DNA of 64,000 nucleotides from Ruegeria lacuscaerulensis (GTDB lineage Bacteria > Pseudomonadota > Alphaproteobacteria > Rhodobacterales > Rhodobacteraceae). The DNA lies in contig NZ_WPZL01000009.1 in the NCBI RefSeq assembly GCF_013031245.1, positions 1 through 64,000 on the forward strand, read 5' to 3'. Both the position numbers and the translations under genes were made by a program. Of this stretch, positions 56,036 through 64,000 are shown in pieces. Every line of letters begins with the position of its first letter. The stretch's first letter is position 1. The notes under the pieces are model-generated. The model saw only the letters and a list, made by a program, of their open reading frames with translations. It searched no databases and was not told where the DNA came from.

Positions 56036-56932
56036 TCAGCGCCTGAGTACAAGTCGCGCGGTTAGCCAGCTGGCAATCATCACCGCAAAATCCACGTATA
56101 ACCATTGCCGCAGCATTCCCGTATCCGACATGTCATAGGGCAACACGAAAAGGGCCAACCCGCTTAAGCTGTCTGGCAGCGAAATGAACAGCAACGCCAC
56201 GATATTGTTGAAAAAGTGCAAGGCGATAGCGGGCCCCAACGTTCCTGCCCGCGCTGTCAGATCCGCCGCAAACAGGCCAAAAATGCAGGACCAGACCGAA
56301 ATCAGCAAAGCGTTCTCGCCAGCTGCACTCGGCGCATAATGACCCGCAGCAAACATTAAAGAGGGCACGGCCATCCAAATCACAGGAGACCTGAAACGCG
56401 CTGCAAGGCTTTGCTGCATGTATCCGCGAAACAGAAATTCTTCGGCGCTCGTCTGAATCAAAACTGCCGCAAGGGAAAACGGCAACAACAACAGCCACCG
56501 TGAGAAATTCAGGTTCTGTTCCAGTGGTTGCCCCATATCGTAGGGCGGCAGGATCGCCACGACCACAGTCAACAGCATCAATGCTCTGAAAACACGCCAG
56601 AACTGTGAAAGCCCAAGGCCAAATGGACCAAAGATCGAATGCAAGGATCGGTGTTGCAACTGCCGTGCAGCCAGTGCCACCCCCAACGTTACGAAACTGA
56701 AACTGGAAAGCAGAACAATCATCGCTGCCGGGGACGAACCACTCAGTAAACTCTCGGCCCAATCATACGAACCCAGGCCCGCAACCGATGCAAAAAGAGC
56801 CAGATTCATGCTGGTAACGACCACGGCGATAATTACAAGGCCGACGAGCAATCGCCACAGCTCGGGCTTTGCCCGTACACTCTGAACCAGTTGCTCGTGC
56901 GCAGAATAGGCAGAAGGCAAGGAACTACGCAT
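56036..56932 (-). CDS. CPBP-family intramembrane metalloprotease
   Basis: This 298-residue membrane protein contains the three CPBP (CAAX protease/bacteriocin-processing) motifs: SAEEFLFRGYMQQ with the EExxxR core, PSLMFAAGHYAPS and ALHFFNNIVALLF. It would cut within or near the membrane. The start at 56932 overlaps the stop of the large ABC-type gene by eight bases, so the two are likely expressed together. The target is unknown. Confidence 0.87.
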   Translation of the reverse strand: MRSSLPSAYSAHEQLVQSVRAKPELWRLLVGLVIIAVVVTSMNLALFASVAGLGSYDWAESLLSGSSPAAMIVLLSSFSFVTLGVALAARQLQHRSLHSIFGPFGLGLSQFWRVFRALMLLTVVVAILPPYDMGQPLEQNLNFSRWLLLLPFSLAAVLIQTSAEEFLFRGYMQQSLAARFRSPVIWMAVPSLMFAAGHYAPSAAGENALLISVWSCIFGLFAADLTARAGTLGPAIALHFFNNIVALLFISLPDSLSGLALFVLPYDMSDTGMLRQWLYVDFAVMIASWLTARLVLRR

Positions 56933-59900
56933 TGCCACCTGCATCATTCTCCCCACCAATTTGAGGAACATCCGGAAAAAAGGCGTTCGGATTCTGGGAG
57001 TCGCTGATTCTGCCTGCCAGGGCGGTGAGGTTTTGTGCAACGGATTTCAACAACTGCGCCGCGACCGAGGCATCGCTTTCCAGTACAGCGCGCAATTCTT
57101 CGGCTCCGATGCGGAGGAATGAGCAATCCTTGGTTGCGACCAGATCAAGTTGCCGGGTTTCGCCGGTGATTACGGACAGGTCTCCGATAAGGCGTCCGGG
57201 TTCGACGACCGAAACTGACCTTTTTCCACCCACCTCGTCGGGCCAGACCAAATGCGCCTGCCCTTCGATACACAGGTAAGCCGCGTCCGGGGCCTGCCCC
57301 TTTGAGAAAATAACTTGTCCGGCCGCCGCATCATACCATTGCGCCGAAAACGCCAGCAGCCGCTGATTTCGCCCGTCAATGCCCGAAAACAAATCGGTCG
57401 AGGAAATGATCCTGAGCTTGCGACTCAAATCCGCCGTCACACCAAACTCTTCCTCGGCGCGCGTTTTTGAGACGCCGTCGATACGACCATCCCTGACCTC
57501 GACAAAAAGGTCATAAGCTTCGGGATGGGCAAAGTGATCTTCCATGAAGATCATAATTGAATCCGGCAGCAACTCGCGCAGCTTCAGTCGCGTTTTCAAC
57601 CTGCTTTCGGAATCATGGCTGGCAAGGGCCTTGTCCAGAACCAGAACGTCCGGGCGCTTGATACCGGCGCGGGAAAAGGCCGCGCGCTCCTGAAAGACTG
57701 TCGGAAGGTTGTTTCCGCCCAGGCCGGATGGCAGATCGTAAATCATGGCCGCGGCGCGGCGGCGCAGGCCCGCTTCGTTCATTGCCTCGGCTACCACGTC
57801 TTCGATTTCATCTTTATGCGCCCCGGCCATCAGGGAAATTCGCCCGTACAATGCGTTTTCAACCACAGTCATACGGGCAATATAGGTATCCGGCGTGACA
57901 GGAATGAACATGCCTTTCAATGATGTACGCAATTTCTCAGCTTGTCCGTTGCGAATAGCCAGGATCTTGTCCTTGTATTCCTGCGGAAAATCAGGGCCGA
58001 TCTGCTCGGCCGTCAAAAGAAAGGGCACAGTCAGCAGCAGTGCCCGCTCACGTTCACTTATCCTAGCGTCGCCCTTGGACTTGCGCTGTCCTTCGATATC
58101 GAGAAGACGATGATACATGTCTTTTGTCATGCCCAGGCGCAGGAACAGGGGGTGGTCTGTGCCATCTCGTCCGAACGTTTGATTCAGGGTTTCAATCACC
58201 GCGCTGGAGATTGCCATGGCATCGTCGTCCAGTTCGTGTTGCCGCAACATCGACATGAAACGTTCGTCACCAGCAAGTATGTCCGGAGAAATATCACGCG
58301 ACGGAGCTGCATAAAGCAGGTTTCCCCCGAGCGGGACGGCCGGGTTGAATTGGTCGGGATCAAACCGGTAAACATAGCGGTCCAGTTCTTTTTCCCGCAG
58401 CCGTTCCGCAACCACCTCTCTCAGATTTACAATTTCCTGCGCTAAGGCCGGGTGCAGGTTTGGGTCAAATTGAGTACGCAGCGTTCGGCGGAACATGAAT
58501 TCGTCGATGCCCATCGCCTCGACCAATTTGAACCACCAGTCACGAATTTCCTCGATGTCATCCAGCCCGGCCAATCCCGGATCAATCCACTCATCCGAAA
58601 GAGAATCCGTCGGATTACCGGCGCGGGCGGCCTCGATTTGCCAACGGGTCGGGGCCTTTGCCGCATCGGCCTCGTGTTGAGGATGGGTGCGCAACGGCAT
58701 CAAAAGGTTGTCACCCAGTGTCCCGTCAAACAAATAAGGGCGGGAATAGGCATAGCCGATCCGTGCCGCGATAACCGATTGATGCAGCGTTCGAATGTCC
58801 TGTCCCGCAATGATGACATTCCCCTGAACCGGTAGAATCTCGCGCGTCAGCAATTGTGCCAGTGCGCTGCGCTCGGCAGCATTTGAAGACTGGATGGCGA
58901 CGCGGGCACCTTTGGGAATGGTCAGGTCGATATCTTCAAGGATCGTTTTACCGTCGTCATCCCGCACCGTGACATTTTGCAATTGAATGTCGCCGGTCAG
59001 ACGCGGGATTGTTTCTGGTTCTCCTACGAACAATGTTTCGGGAATCATGTTGTCGGGTGCAAACCGCTCGGTCACAACCTCCCACCGAAGCGACATGTCC
59101 TGAACCTGATTGTAATAGGTCAACAAATCCTTCCATGGGCCGCTGAGGTCTTTATAAGCCCCCAGCGCCGCAACAAGGGCACCCACGGTCACCTCACCTT
59201 TGATCGCCAGATAGCCCCCAACCGAGAAGAACAGGAATGGCGTCATCTGCGTGATCAGATTGTTGAGGAACTTCATGAAGAACTTCTTGTTGTAGATCTT
59301 GAATCTGATCTCGAACAAGGCTCCCAGCCGGTGACTGAACTGCGCCAGCCGGTACCGCCAACCGCCATTGGTGCGCAGGTCACTGATGCCCGCTGCACTT
59401 TCACCGATTTCCGAGCTGAGACGGCGTACTTCCTGAATGCGTTCTTTGTTAAGAAGGTTGATCTGCCGCTGCAATTTCGGGATCAGCCAGGCTTGCAACG
59501 GGATCAATGCAATGCTGGCCAGACCGAACCAGACGCTTTGCATGAACAGGAAGGTGACGATGGTCATCATCTGGCCGAACTGAAACACCGGCTGAGCAAT
59601 CGCATCGCCCATCAGCCCGCCCATCGGCTCGGCCTCCGATGTGATCATAGAGACCAGTTCGCCCTGACTGGTGGTGGCGAAATAGGACTTCGGAAACCGC
59701 ATGGTGCGGTGGATCAGGGTGAACCGCAAACGGCGCAGCATACGCTCGGCCAATATGCCTTTCATCGTATTGATGCGCATTTTCATCAATCCGCTTGCGA
59801 TCACGGTCGCAAGAAAGGCGAAGCACAGGATCAACAAGTACTGAACCTGTGTAAACGTGATGCCCAGGAGCGTCACCGTATCCGCGGGGGCACCTATCGC

Positions 59901-60032
59901 GTCGTTGATGATTTGCTTTGGCAACTCGAGCGAGGCATAGAGGAACGGAAATGACAGGACCGTCAGCAACAGTAGAACAAGCTGTTGTTTCTTTGAATGT
60001 TTCCAGATGAATGCGAATAGAGTGGGTTCCAT
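56925..60032 (-). CDS. ABC exporter-like protein with degenerate ATPase, large insertion and cNMP-binding domain
   Basis: This 1035-residue protein is built like a type I ABC exporter half-transporter with additions. Membrane helices fill residues 10 to about 310. The ATPase domain starts near residue 348 (IQLQNVTVRDDDGKTILEDI), but Walker A is replaced by IQSSNAAERSALAQLL. About 265 unrecognised residues (450-715) are inserted in the domain. The signature region reads NLPTVFQERAAFSRA instead of LSGGQ, and Walker B reads VLVLDKALAS with Lys where catalytic Glu belongs. A cyclic-nucleotide-binding domain (AYLCIEGQAHLVW, GRLIGDLSVITGETRQ) occupies about 870-1000. It probably binds a membrane substrate or acts as a cNMP-gated regulator without normal ATP hydrolysis. 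The start is set at the MEPTLFAF methionine. Confidence 0.85.
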   Translation of the reverse strand: MEPTLFAFIWKHSKKQQLVLLLLTVLSFPFLYASLELPKQIINDAIGAPADTVTLLGITFTQVQYLLILCFAFLATVIASGLMKMRINTMKGILAERMLRRLRFTLIHRTMRFPKSYFATTSQGELVSMITSEAEPMGGLMGDAIAQPVFQFGQMMTIVTFLFMQSVWFGLASIALIPLQAWLIPKLQRQINLLNKERIQEVRRLSSEIGESAAGISDLRTNGGWRYRLAQFSHRLGALFEIRFKIYNKKFFMKFLNNLITQMTPFLFFSVGGYLAIKGEVTVGALVAALGAYKDLSGPWKDLLTYYNQVQDMSLRWEVVTERFAPDNMIPETLFVGEPETIPRLTGDIQLQNVTVRDDDGKTILEDIDLTIPKGARVAIQSSNAAERSALAQLLTREILPVQGNVIIAGQDIRTLHQSVIAARIGYAYSRPYLFDGTLGDNLLMPLRTHPQHEADAAKAPTRWQIEAARAGNPTDSLSDEWIDPGLAGLDDIEEIRDWWFKLVEAMGIDEFMFRRTLRTQFDPNLHPALAQEIVNLREVVAERLREKELDRYVYRFDPDQFNPAVPLGGNLLYAAPSRDISPDILAGDERFMSMLRQHELDDDAMAISSAVIETLNQTFGRDGTDHPLFLRLGMTKDMYHRLLDIEGQRKSKGDARISERERALLLTVPFLLTAEQIGPDFPQEYKDKILAIRNGQAEKLRTSLKGMFIPVTPDTYIARMTVVENALYGRISLMAGAHKDEIEDVVAEAMNEAGLRRRAAAMIYDLPSGLGGNNLPTVFQERAAFSRAGIKRPDVLVLDKALASHDSESRLKTRLKLRELLPDSIMIFMEDHFAHPEAYDLFVEVRDGRIDGVSKTRAEEEFGVTADLSRKLRIISSTDLFSGIDGRNQRLLAFSAQWYDAAAGQVIFSKGQAPDAAYLCIEGQAHLVWPDEVGGKRSVSVVEPGRLIGDLSVITGETRQLDLVATKDCSFLRIGAEELRAVLESDASVAAQLLKSVAQNLTALAGRISDSQNPNAFFPDVPQIGGENDAGGNA

Positions 60033-60276
60033 GCCCCGGGCTTGCCTCAAAGATTTTGGATGCTTTTTTTCGGATGATCCACTGCAATCAGATGTCAGAC
60101 GGTAAGCACTGACCAGGCCGATTGCAAGAATGGCGGGCCGTGTATCAGGTTCGGGCCGTATTGCCACCCCAAAGCATATTCACAAATTAGCGAGATCCGA
60201 ACCTTATAGTCGTCATTTCACCTTTGTCCCCGGCATCGTCTTTGACTAAAGAGGGGCAGGTTCAAAAGACAAGGTC

Positions 60277-61038
60277 ATGGGCAGGTTACTGGATCGCTAT
60301 ATTCACCGCAGGGTTTTAGAGCGCTGGCGAAAGGCCGCGCACAGCGCATCCGTGGCCTCGGTACCGCAATTGCGCCAGCAACGCGACGAGGCGCGCAAGC
60401 TGCGTACCCATCTGGATTTACTTCTTCACGAAGCCAACGGCCGACTGGCCCGACCTCATATCGGGTCCACCCAGTTCCCCAAACCCCTGGGGACAGACTG
60501 GAGTTGGCGACCGAATTTGTGGCGTGGACCACTCTCCCGCCCGGGATTGGCCTCTGCTCCGCGCAAGGCGCCGATGGATCAACAGGTAACACTGTTTCAT
60601 GACTGTCCTCTTGCCGAGATCGGAATGCGCCAGACACGGAACACCCGAGACAAGGATCTGGCGCCGTTCGGTCTGGCGGTTGAAGTGCTGGGGTTTGAAG
60701 GCTCGTTCCTGTCTCTGGCTGTGGAATTACCGACCGAGGCGGCGCAGAACCTGACGAAACAGCATCTGATGCGGGTTGACGTTCTGATCGAGCCTGAACG
60801 TACATTGGAAGTCTTTACCCGTCTAAACATCCAGCACGGGCCAAATACCGAACAGGTTCTTCGTAAACTGGACTGGGCCACAAACTCCGACTCGGTTGAT
60901 TTTGACCTTGCACATCTGCCGCTGAACGAGCGGCGCATTGAAAAAATCTGGCTGGACCTGATCTTTGAAAACCCCCGAATGAATCGCGTGGTGCTGCGCG
61001 ATCTGACATTCTGCCGCCACCACCGCGCTGATCTGTGA
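60277..61038 (+). CDS. Uncharacterised protein
   Basis: This 253-residue soluble protein has no signal peptide or membrane segment. A basic N-terminal region (DRYIHRRVLERWRKA and LRQQRDEARKLRTHLDLLL, helical, possibly coiled-coil) precedes a mixed domain with regular strands (GLAVEVLGFEGSFLSLAVEL, DVLIEPERTLEVFTRLNI). It resembles conserved Rhodobacteraceae proteins of unknown function. It is divergent from the degenerate ABC gene and followed, 11 bases on, by another uncharacterised gene on the same strand. Confidence 0.8.
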   Translation: MGRLLDRYIHRRVLERWRKAAHSASVASVPQLRQQRDEARKLRTHLDLLLHEANGRLARPHIGSTQFPKPLGTDWSWRPNLWRGPLSRPGLASAPRKAPMDQQVTLFHDCPLAEIGMRQTRNTRDKDLAPFGLAVEVLGFEGSFLSLAVELPTEAAQNLTKQHLMRVDVLIEPERTLEVFTRLNIQHGPNTEQVLRKLDWATNSDSVDFDLAHLPLNERRIEKIWLDLIFENPRMNRVVLRDLTFCRHHRADL

Positions 61039-61049
61039 GGCATTTGGCC

Positions 61050-61409
61050 ATGACGCATCCGACATTGACACCTGTTCGCCTGGAAAACGGAACCTGGCTG
61101 GGGCATCTGCAGTCTGAAACCAAGCCAGAGATCGAAGTCCGATACCTTGGTCAGGTTCTTGAGGGCGTCAGTATGAGCGCAGCAGACAACGGTTGGGAAT
61201 TGAGTGTCCCAGTGCCCCTCGCTGCGCTGTCTGACGGCGTGCATTGTTTTGTCATAGCCGACACGGCGACAACGCAAAAACTGGGTGATTTCACAATTAT
61301 CGCGGGGACCCCAGCCGCGGATGACTTGCGGGCCGAAGTCGAATTGCTGCGGGCCGAACTGGACATGCTGAAACGGGCATTTCGGAGGGTGCAGCGCCCC
61401 GGGGACTGA
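61050..61409 (+). CDS. Uncharacterised small protein
   Basis: This 119-residue protein has a beta-rich body (VRLENGTWLGHLQ, PEIEVRYLGQVLEGVSM, VPVPLAALSDGVHCFVIAD) and a charged C-terminal helix with heptad character (ADDLRAEVELLRAELDMLKR) that could form a coiled coil. The ATG at 61050 with GAGG ahead is preferred over an overlapping GTG at 61035. It is probably co-transcribed with the preceding gene and may be its partner. I do not recognise a family. Confidence 0.75.
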   Translation: MTHPTLTPVRLENGTWLGHLQSETKPEIEVRYLGQVLEGVSMSAADNGWELSVPVPLAALSDGVHCFVIADTATTQKLGDFTIIAGTPAADDLRAEVELLRAELDMLKRAFRRVQRPGD

Positions 61410-61498
61410 ACATCCAGAGCGCTTTGCCGGGTCAAATTTCTATCTTTTGAGCGATTTACATGCATCATTGAGCCATCCGCAGCAACGTGGGCAGGCTC

Positions 61499-63025
61499 AT
61501 GGACCGAAGCAGCATAGTCAAAGTCATCGCGCTGATGGTGACTGGATTTGGGATCGGCATCGACTTTACCGGTGCTCTGATACTGGTTCCGGCCATAGAA
61601 AGCAGCTTTGATTCAGACATCACCAGCACCCAGTGGGTGCTGAACATCTACGCCCTGTTCTTCGCCATGACCATGGTGGCCGGAGGTCGAATGGGCGACA
61701 TGTTCGGGCACCGCAAGATGATGCTGATCGGTCTGTCGATCTTTCTGTTTTCATCCATCATGTGCTTTGTGTCTCCCACTCTGGATTTTTTGGTTGCTGC
61801 CCGGGCATTACAGGGGATTGGGGCGGGCTGCGTCTGGCCATGCACCTTGGCTTTCGGCGCGACCAAAGTCTCTCGCCCAGAACATCGGGCGATGATCATG
61901 GGACTGATCCTGGCAGGTGTCACCTGTGGCAACGTTTTCGGCCCACTGATCAGCGGGACAGCGGTGAATGTTGGGGATTGGCGGCTGTTCTTTCTGGCGA
62001 ATGTCGTGTTCTCAACCATTTCGATGGTCACCGCCTTGGTCTTGATGCAGCGCGAAACTCAGCACAAGCAGGGTGAACATATCGACTTTGCGGGCATGGG
62101 CATCCTGTCCTTTGCCGTTCTTCTGCTGCTTTACGGGCTGGATGTGGGGGCGGATTGGGGGTGGACCTCGATCCCGCTGCTTATGCTGTTTTTCGTCAGT
62201 GCGGTGCTGTTTTTCCTGTTCCCCAAGGTAGAAAAACGCGTGAAAGAGCCACTTTTGCTGCCACAGATGATGCAGAACCGTGAATTCCGGATCACGCTGG
62301 GACTGAATATGTTTAATGTATCGGCCGCTTTCGTCGGATTGATGTACTTCCCGCAATACATGCAAAAGGTTCTGGGGTGGTCAACCCTGGAATCGGCGTT
62401 TGGGTTGGCTCCGCTGACGATTCTTCTGGCTGTCGGGTCAATTGTCTCGGGCAGACTTTATAACGATTTTGGTCCCAAGCGCCTTTTGATCTGGGGTTAC
62501 CTGTGCGCCACGATCGGAGCGGCCAGCGTTGTTGTGATGCCTGCCGGGCTTGGGTATTTTCAGATCCTTCCAGGCATGGCCATGATCGGGCTTGGAGCAA
62601 CATTGACAGTTGGCCCGTCGGGCACCGCCGCAGTCTGCGCGGTAAAGCCGGAACGCGCCGGTCTGGTCGGCGGGCTTAGTTTTATGACGCATCTAGTCTA
62701 CGGTGCCATTTCAGTCGCCTTCGCCACCGCGATAATGTACCTTTCCAGTCTGCGCAGTCTGGGTGACCGCCTTACAGCCGCAGGGATCGAAATGTCTGAG
62801 GCAGATCAACGAACCATAAATGCCGGCACGCTTTCTAACCCGTCAGCCCAGGCGGTCATCGAAAAACTGAGTTCAGCCGAGGTTGAAAAGGTCAGAACAG
62901 CCATAGCCTCCGCCTTTGACACCGGAATGAACATGGCTTTCATCTTTGCGACCGTTTCCGTCTCGGTCGGTGTCATTCTGGCCATGATGCTGGATGAGGA
63001 ACAATTACATAAGGTGGAAAGTTAA
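61499..63025 (+). CDS. MFS transporter, DHA2 (14-helix) type
   Basis: This protein has about 508 residues and 14 predicted membrane segments. Drug:H+ antiporter-2 motifs are visible: FTGALILVPAIESSF in helix 1, GGRMGDMFGHRKMMLIGL in loop 2-3, QGIGAGCVWPCTLAF, and the motif-C-like GLILAGVTCGNVFGPLISG. A GTG 12 bases upstream (61487) is an alternative start. It would export a hydrophobic or cationic compound by proton exchange. A strong terminator follows the gene. Confidence 0.9.
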   Translation: MDRSSIVKVIALMVTGFGIGIDFTGALILVPAIESSFDSDITSTQWVLNIYALFFAMTMVAGGRMGDMFGHRKMMLIGLSIFLFSSIMCFVSPTLDFLVAARALQGIGAGCVWPCTLAFGATKVSRPEHRAMIMGLILAGVTCGNVFGPLISGTAVNVGDWRLFFLANVVFSTISMVTALVLMQRETQHKQGEHIDFAGMGILSFAVLLLLYGLDVGADWGWTSIPLLMLFFVSAVLFFLFPKVEKRVKEPLLLPQMMQNREFRITLGLNMFNVSAAFVGLMYFPQYMQKVLGWSTLESAFGLAPLTILLAVGSIVSGRLYNDFGPKRLLIWGYLCATIGAASVVVMPAGLGYFQILPGMAMIGLGATLTVGPSGTAAVCAVKPERAGLVGGLSFMTHLVYGAISVAFATAIMYLSSLRSLGDRLTAAGIEMSEADQRTINAGTLSNPSAQAVIEKLSSAEVEKVRTAIASAFDTGMNMAFIFATVSVSVGVILAMMLDEEQLHKVES

Positions 63026-63040
63026 CCACCCATGGGAAAA

Positions 63041-63070
63041 GGGCCGCCCAATCCGGCGGCCCAATTTTTT
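63041..63070 (+). terminator. Intrinsic terminator after the DHA2 transporter gene
   Basis: GGGCCGCC (63041-63048) pairs with GGCGGCCC (63055-63062) around a six-base loop, followed by AATTTTTTT. It ends the plus-strand MFS transcript. On the minus strand the GC hairpin follows the ctpA stop but has only a short A/T tract. Confidence 0.92.
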
Positions 63071-64000
63071 TATTGTGACGGCCCGTTCGGATTAAAGGCC
63101 GTCAGACCTTTGAGGATGTCGATGGCATAGGCCAATTGGTAATCTTCTTCCCGCAGTTCCGCGGTGGCTTCGGCCCGGGCTCGGTCTTCCTCGATCTGAC
63201 GGATTTCGTCTTCGCTCAGGCTGTCATTGTTCAGGCTGCCGCGCAGGTCGGCCTCAGACCGGGTGCGGGCGTTGCTTGCCTCTTCCTCTTCCTCCGGCAC
63301 GCGGCGCGGTTGCTCGACGATGATGTCGGGGCTGACACCAAGTGCCTGGATCGAACGGCCCGAAGGTGTGTAGTAGCGCGACGTGGTCAGGCGCATCGCG
63401 CCGTCGCCACGCAGTGGCATGACCGTCTGAACGGACCCTTTGCCAAAGCTCTTTGTGCCCACAACGATGGCCCTGCGATGATCCTGCAGCGCGCCGGCAA
63501 CAATCTCGGACGCCGAGGCCGAGCCTCCGTTGATCAGAACAACAATTGGTTTGCCTTCGGCCAGATCGCCCGGCGTCGCGTTGAACCGTTCGCCTTCGCT
63601 GGGGTCACGCCCGCGGGTCGATACGATCTCGCCCTCATTCAGAAAGGCATCCGAGACCTTGATGGCCTGAGTAAGCAATCCGCCCGGATTGTTCCGCAGG
63701 TCCAGAACAACGCCGTTGACTTTTTCTATGCCACCAACCTCTTCAATTTGCTCCGCCAATCCTTCCTGAAGGTTGGGAAAGGTCTGATCGTTGAACGTGG
63801 TGACACGCAGCACGACACTGGTGCCCTCAGTCCGGGCGCGGACGGCCGTCAGCTTGATAGTGTCGCGGATGATGGTGACGTCAAAGGGCTCCTGCTCGCC
63901 TTCACGCACCACAGTGATCACGATTTCCGACCCGACGGGGCCGCGCATCAGATCTACTGCTTTGTCCAGCGTCAGGCCCAGGATGCTTTCGCCATCGACA
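63070..64000 (-). CDS. ctpA: C-terminal processing peptidase (S41), 5' part outside window
   Basis: The visible 310 codons are the C-terminal part of a carboxyl-terminal processing protease; the signal peptide and most of the PDZ domain lie beyond the window end. The end of the PDZ domain reads GESILGLTLDKAVDLMRGPVG. The catalytic serine is in NGGSASASEIVAGAL and the general-base lysine in TKSFGKGSVQTV. The tail after QALGVSPDIIVEQPRR is long and acidic (PEEEEEASN, RSEADLRGSLNNDSLSEDEI). It acts on periplasmic proteins at the C-terminus. Confidence 0.93.
   Translation of the reverse strand, partial: VDGESILGLTLDKAVDLMRGPVGSEIVITVVREGEQEPFDVTIIRDTIKLTAVRARTEGTSVVLRVTTFNDQTFPNLQEGLAEQIEEVGGIEKVNGVVLDLRNNPGGLLTQAIKVSDAFLNEGEIVSTRGRDPSEGERFNATPGDLAEGKPIVVLINGGSASASEIVAGALQDHRRAIVVGTKSFGKGSVQTVMPLRGDGAMRLTTSRYYTPSGRSIQALGVSPDIIVEQPRRVPEEEEEASNARTRSEADLRGSLNNDSLSEDEIRQIEEDRARAEATAELREEDYQLAYAIDILKGLTAFNPNGPSQ

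Overview
The window looks like a member of the marine Roseobacter group (Alphaproteobacteria, Rhodobacteraceae). GC is moderately high, and the gene set (tripartite tricarboxylate transporters, repABC-type plasmid remnants, sulfonate and sugar-acid catabolism, a P-loop sulfotransferase, cyclase-TPR proteins, FghA, SthA, ZapE, FolC-AccD, CtpA) fits that group. The name is inferred from gene content only. No rRNA, tRNA or CRISPR array was recognised.

Region by region. (1) 0.1-7.2 kb: a minus-strand operon tctA-tctB-tctC-sauS-sauT with a divergent LacI-type regulator, probably for import of sulfoacetate and its conversion through sulfoacetyl-CoA to sulfoacetaldehyde. (2) 7.5-16.4 kb: a scarred accessory zone. 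It holds a ParE/CopG-like toxin-antitoxin pair, a RepC plasmid replication gene whose 5' end is cut off by an IS6-family element with intact inverted repeats but no target duplication, a class III cyclase-TPR protein, a small sulfotransferase and two decayed IS30-type transposases. (3) 16.45-21.4 kb: the most interesting locus. It has YcaO, an enlarged TfuA, a HEIGH-type zinc metalloprotease and a 298-residue protein ending in seven SGAK[V/A] pentads, closed by a strong bidirectional terminator. This reads as a candidate peptide- or protein-modifying (RiPP-like) system with an unusual repeat-tailed substrate. A second cyclase-TPR gene lies directly beyond it. (4) 24-29.5 kb: a row of broken genes (sugar ABC transporter, UxaA-type dehydratase, GntR regulator, aldo/keto reductase, FucU fused to a lactonase remnant, FAH-family dehydratase). 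This is a decaying oxidative L-fucose/pentose pathway. The genes behind it (2,5-dioxovalerate-type dehydrogenase, SDR, FAH hydrolase) remain intact. (5) 32.7-35.4 kb: a PhnY-like aldehyde dehydrogenase and a GlxA/AraC regulator.

(6) 35.5-42.9 kb: a complete peptide ABC transporter operon (dppA, M24 peptidase, dppB, dppC, dppD, dppF). A GntR/FCD regulator sits beyond its far end. The same 18-bp operator occurs before that regulator and inside the dppA promoter. (7) 43-52.6 kb: a TetR regulator and AEC exporter, fghA, sthA, a UPF0178 gene, then mtnA beside a class II aldolase/SDR fusion, which suggests a DHAP-type salvage shunt for methylthio- or deoxy-ribose phosphates, and an MFS transporter. 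(8) 52.7-64 kb: core-type genes zapE, folC, accD, then a CPBP protease, a large ABC exporter-like protein with a degenerate ATPase and a C-terminal cyclic-nucleotide-binding domain, a divergent pair of uncharacterised genes, a DHA2 MFS transporter and the 3' part of ctpA, which runs off the window.
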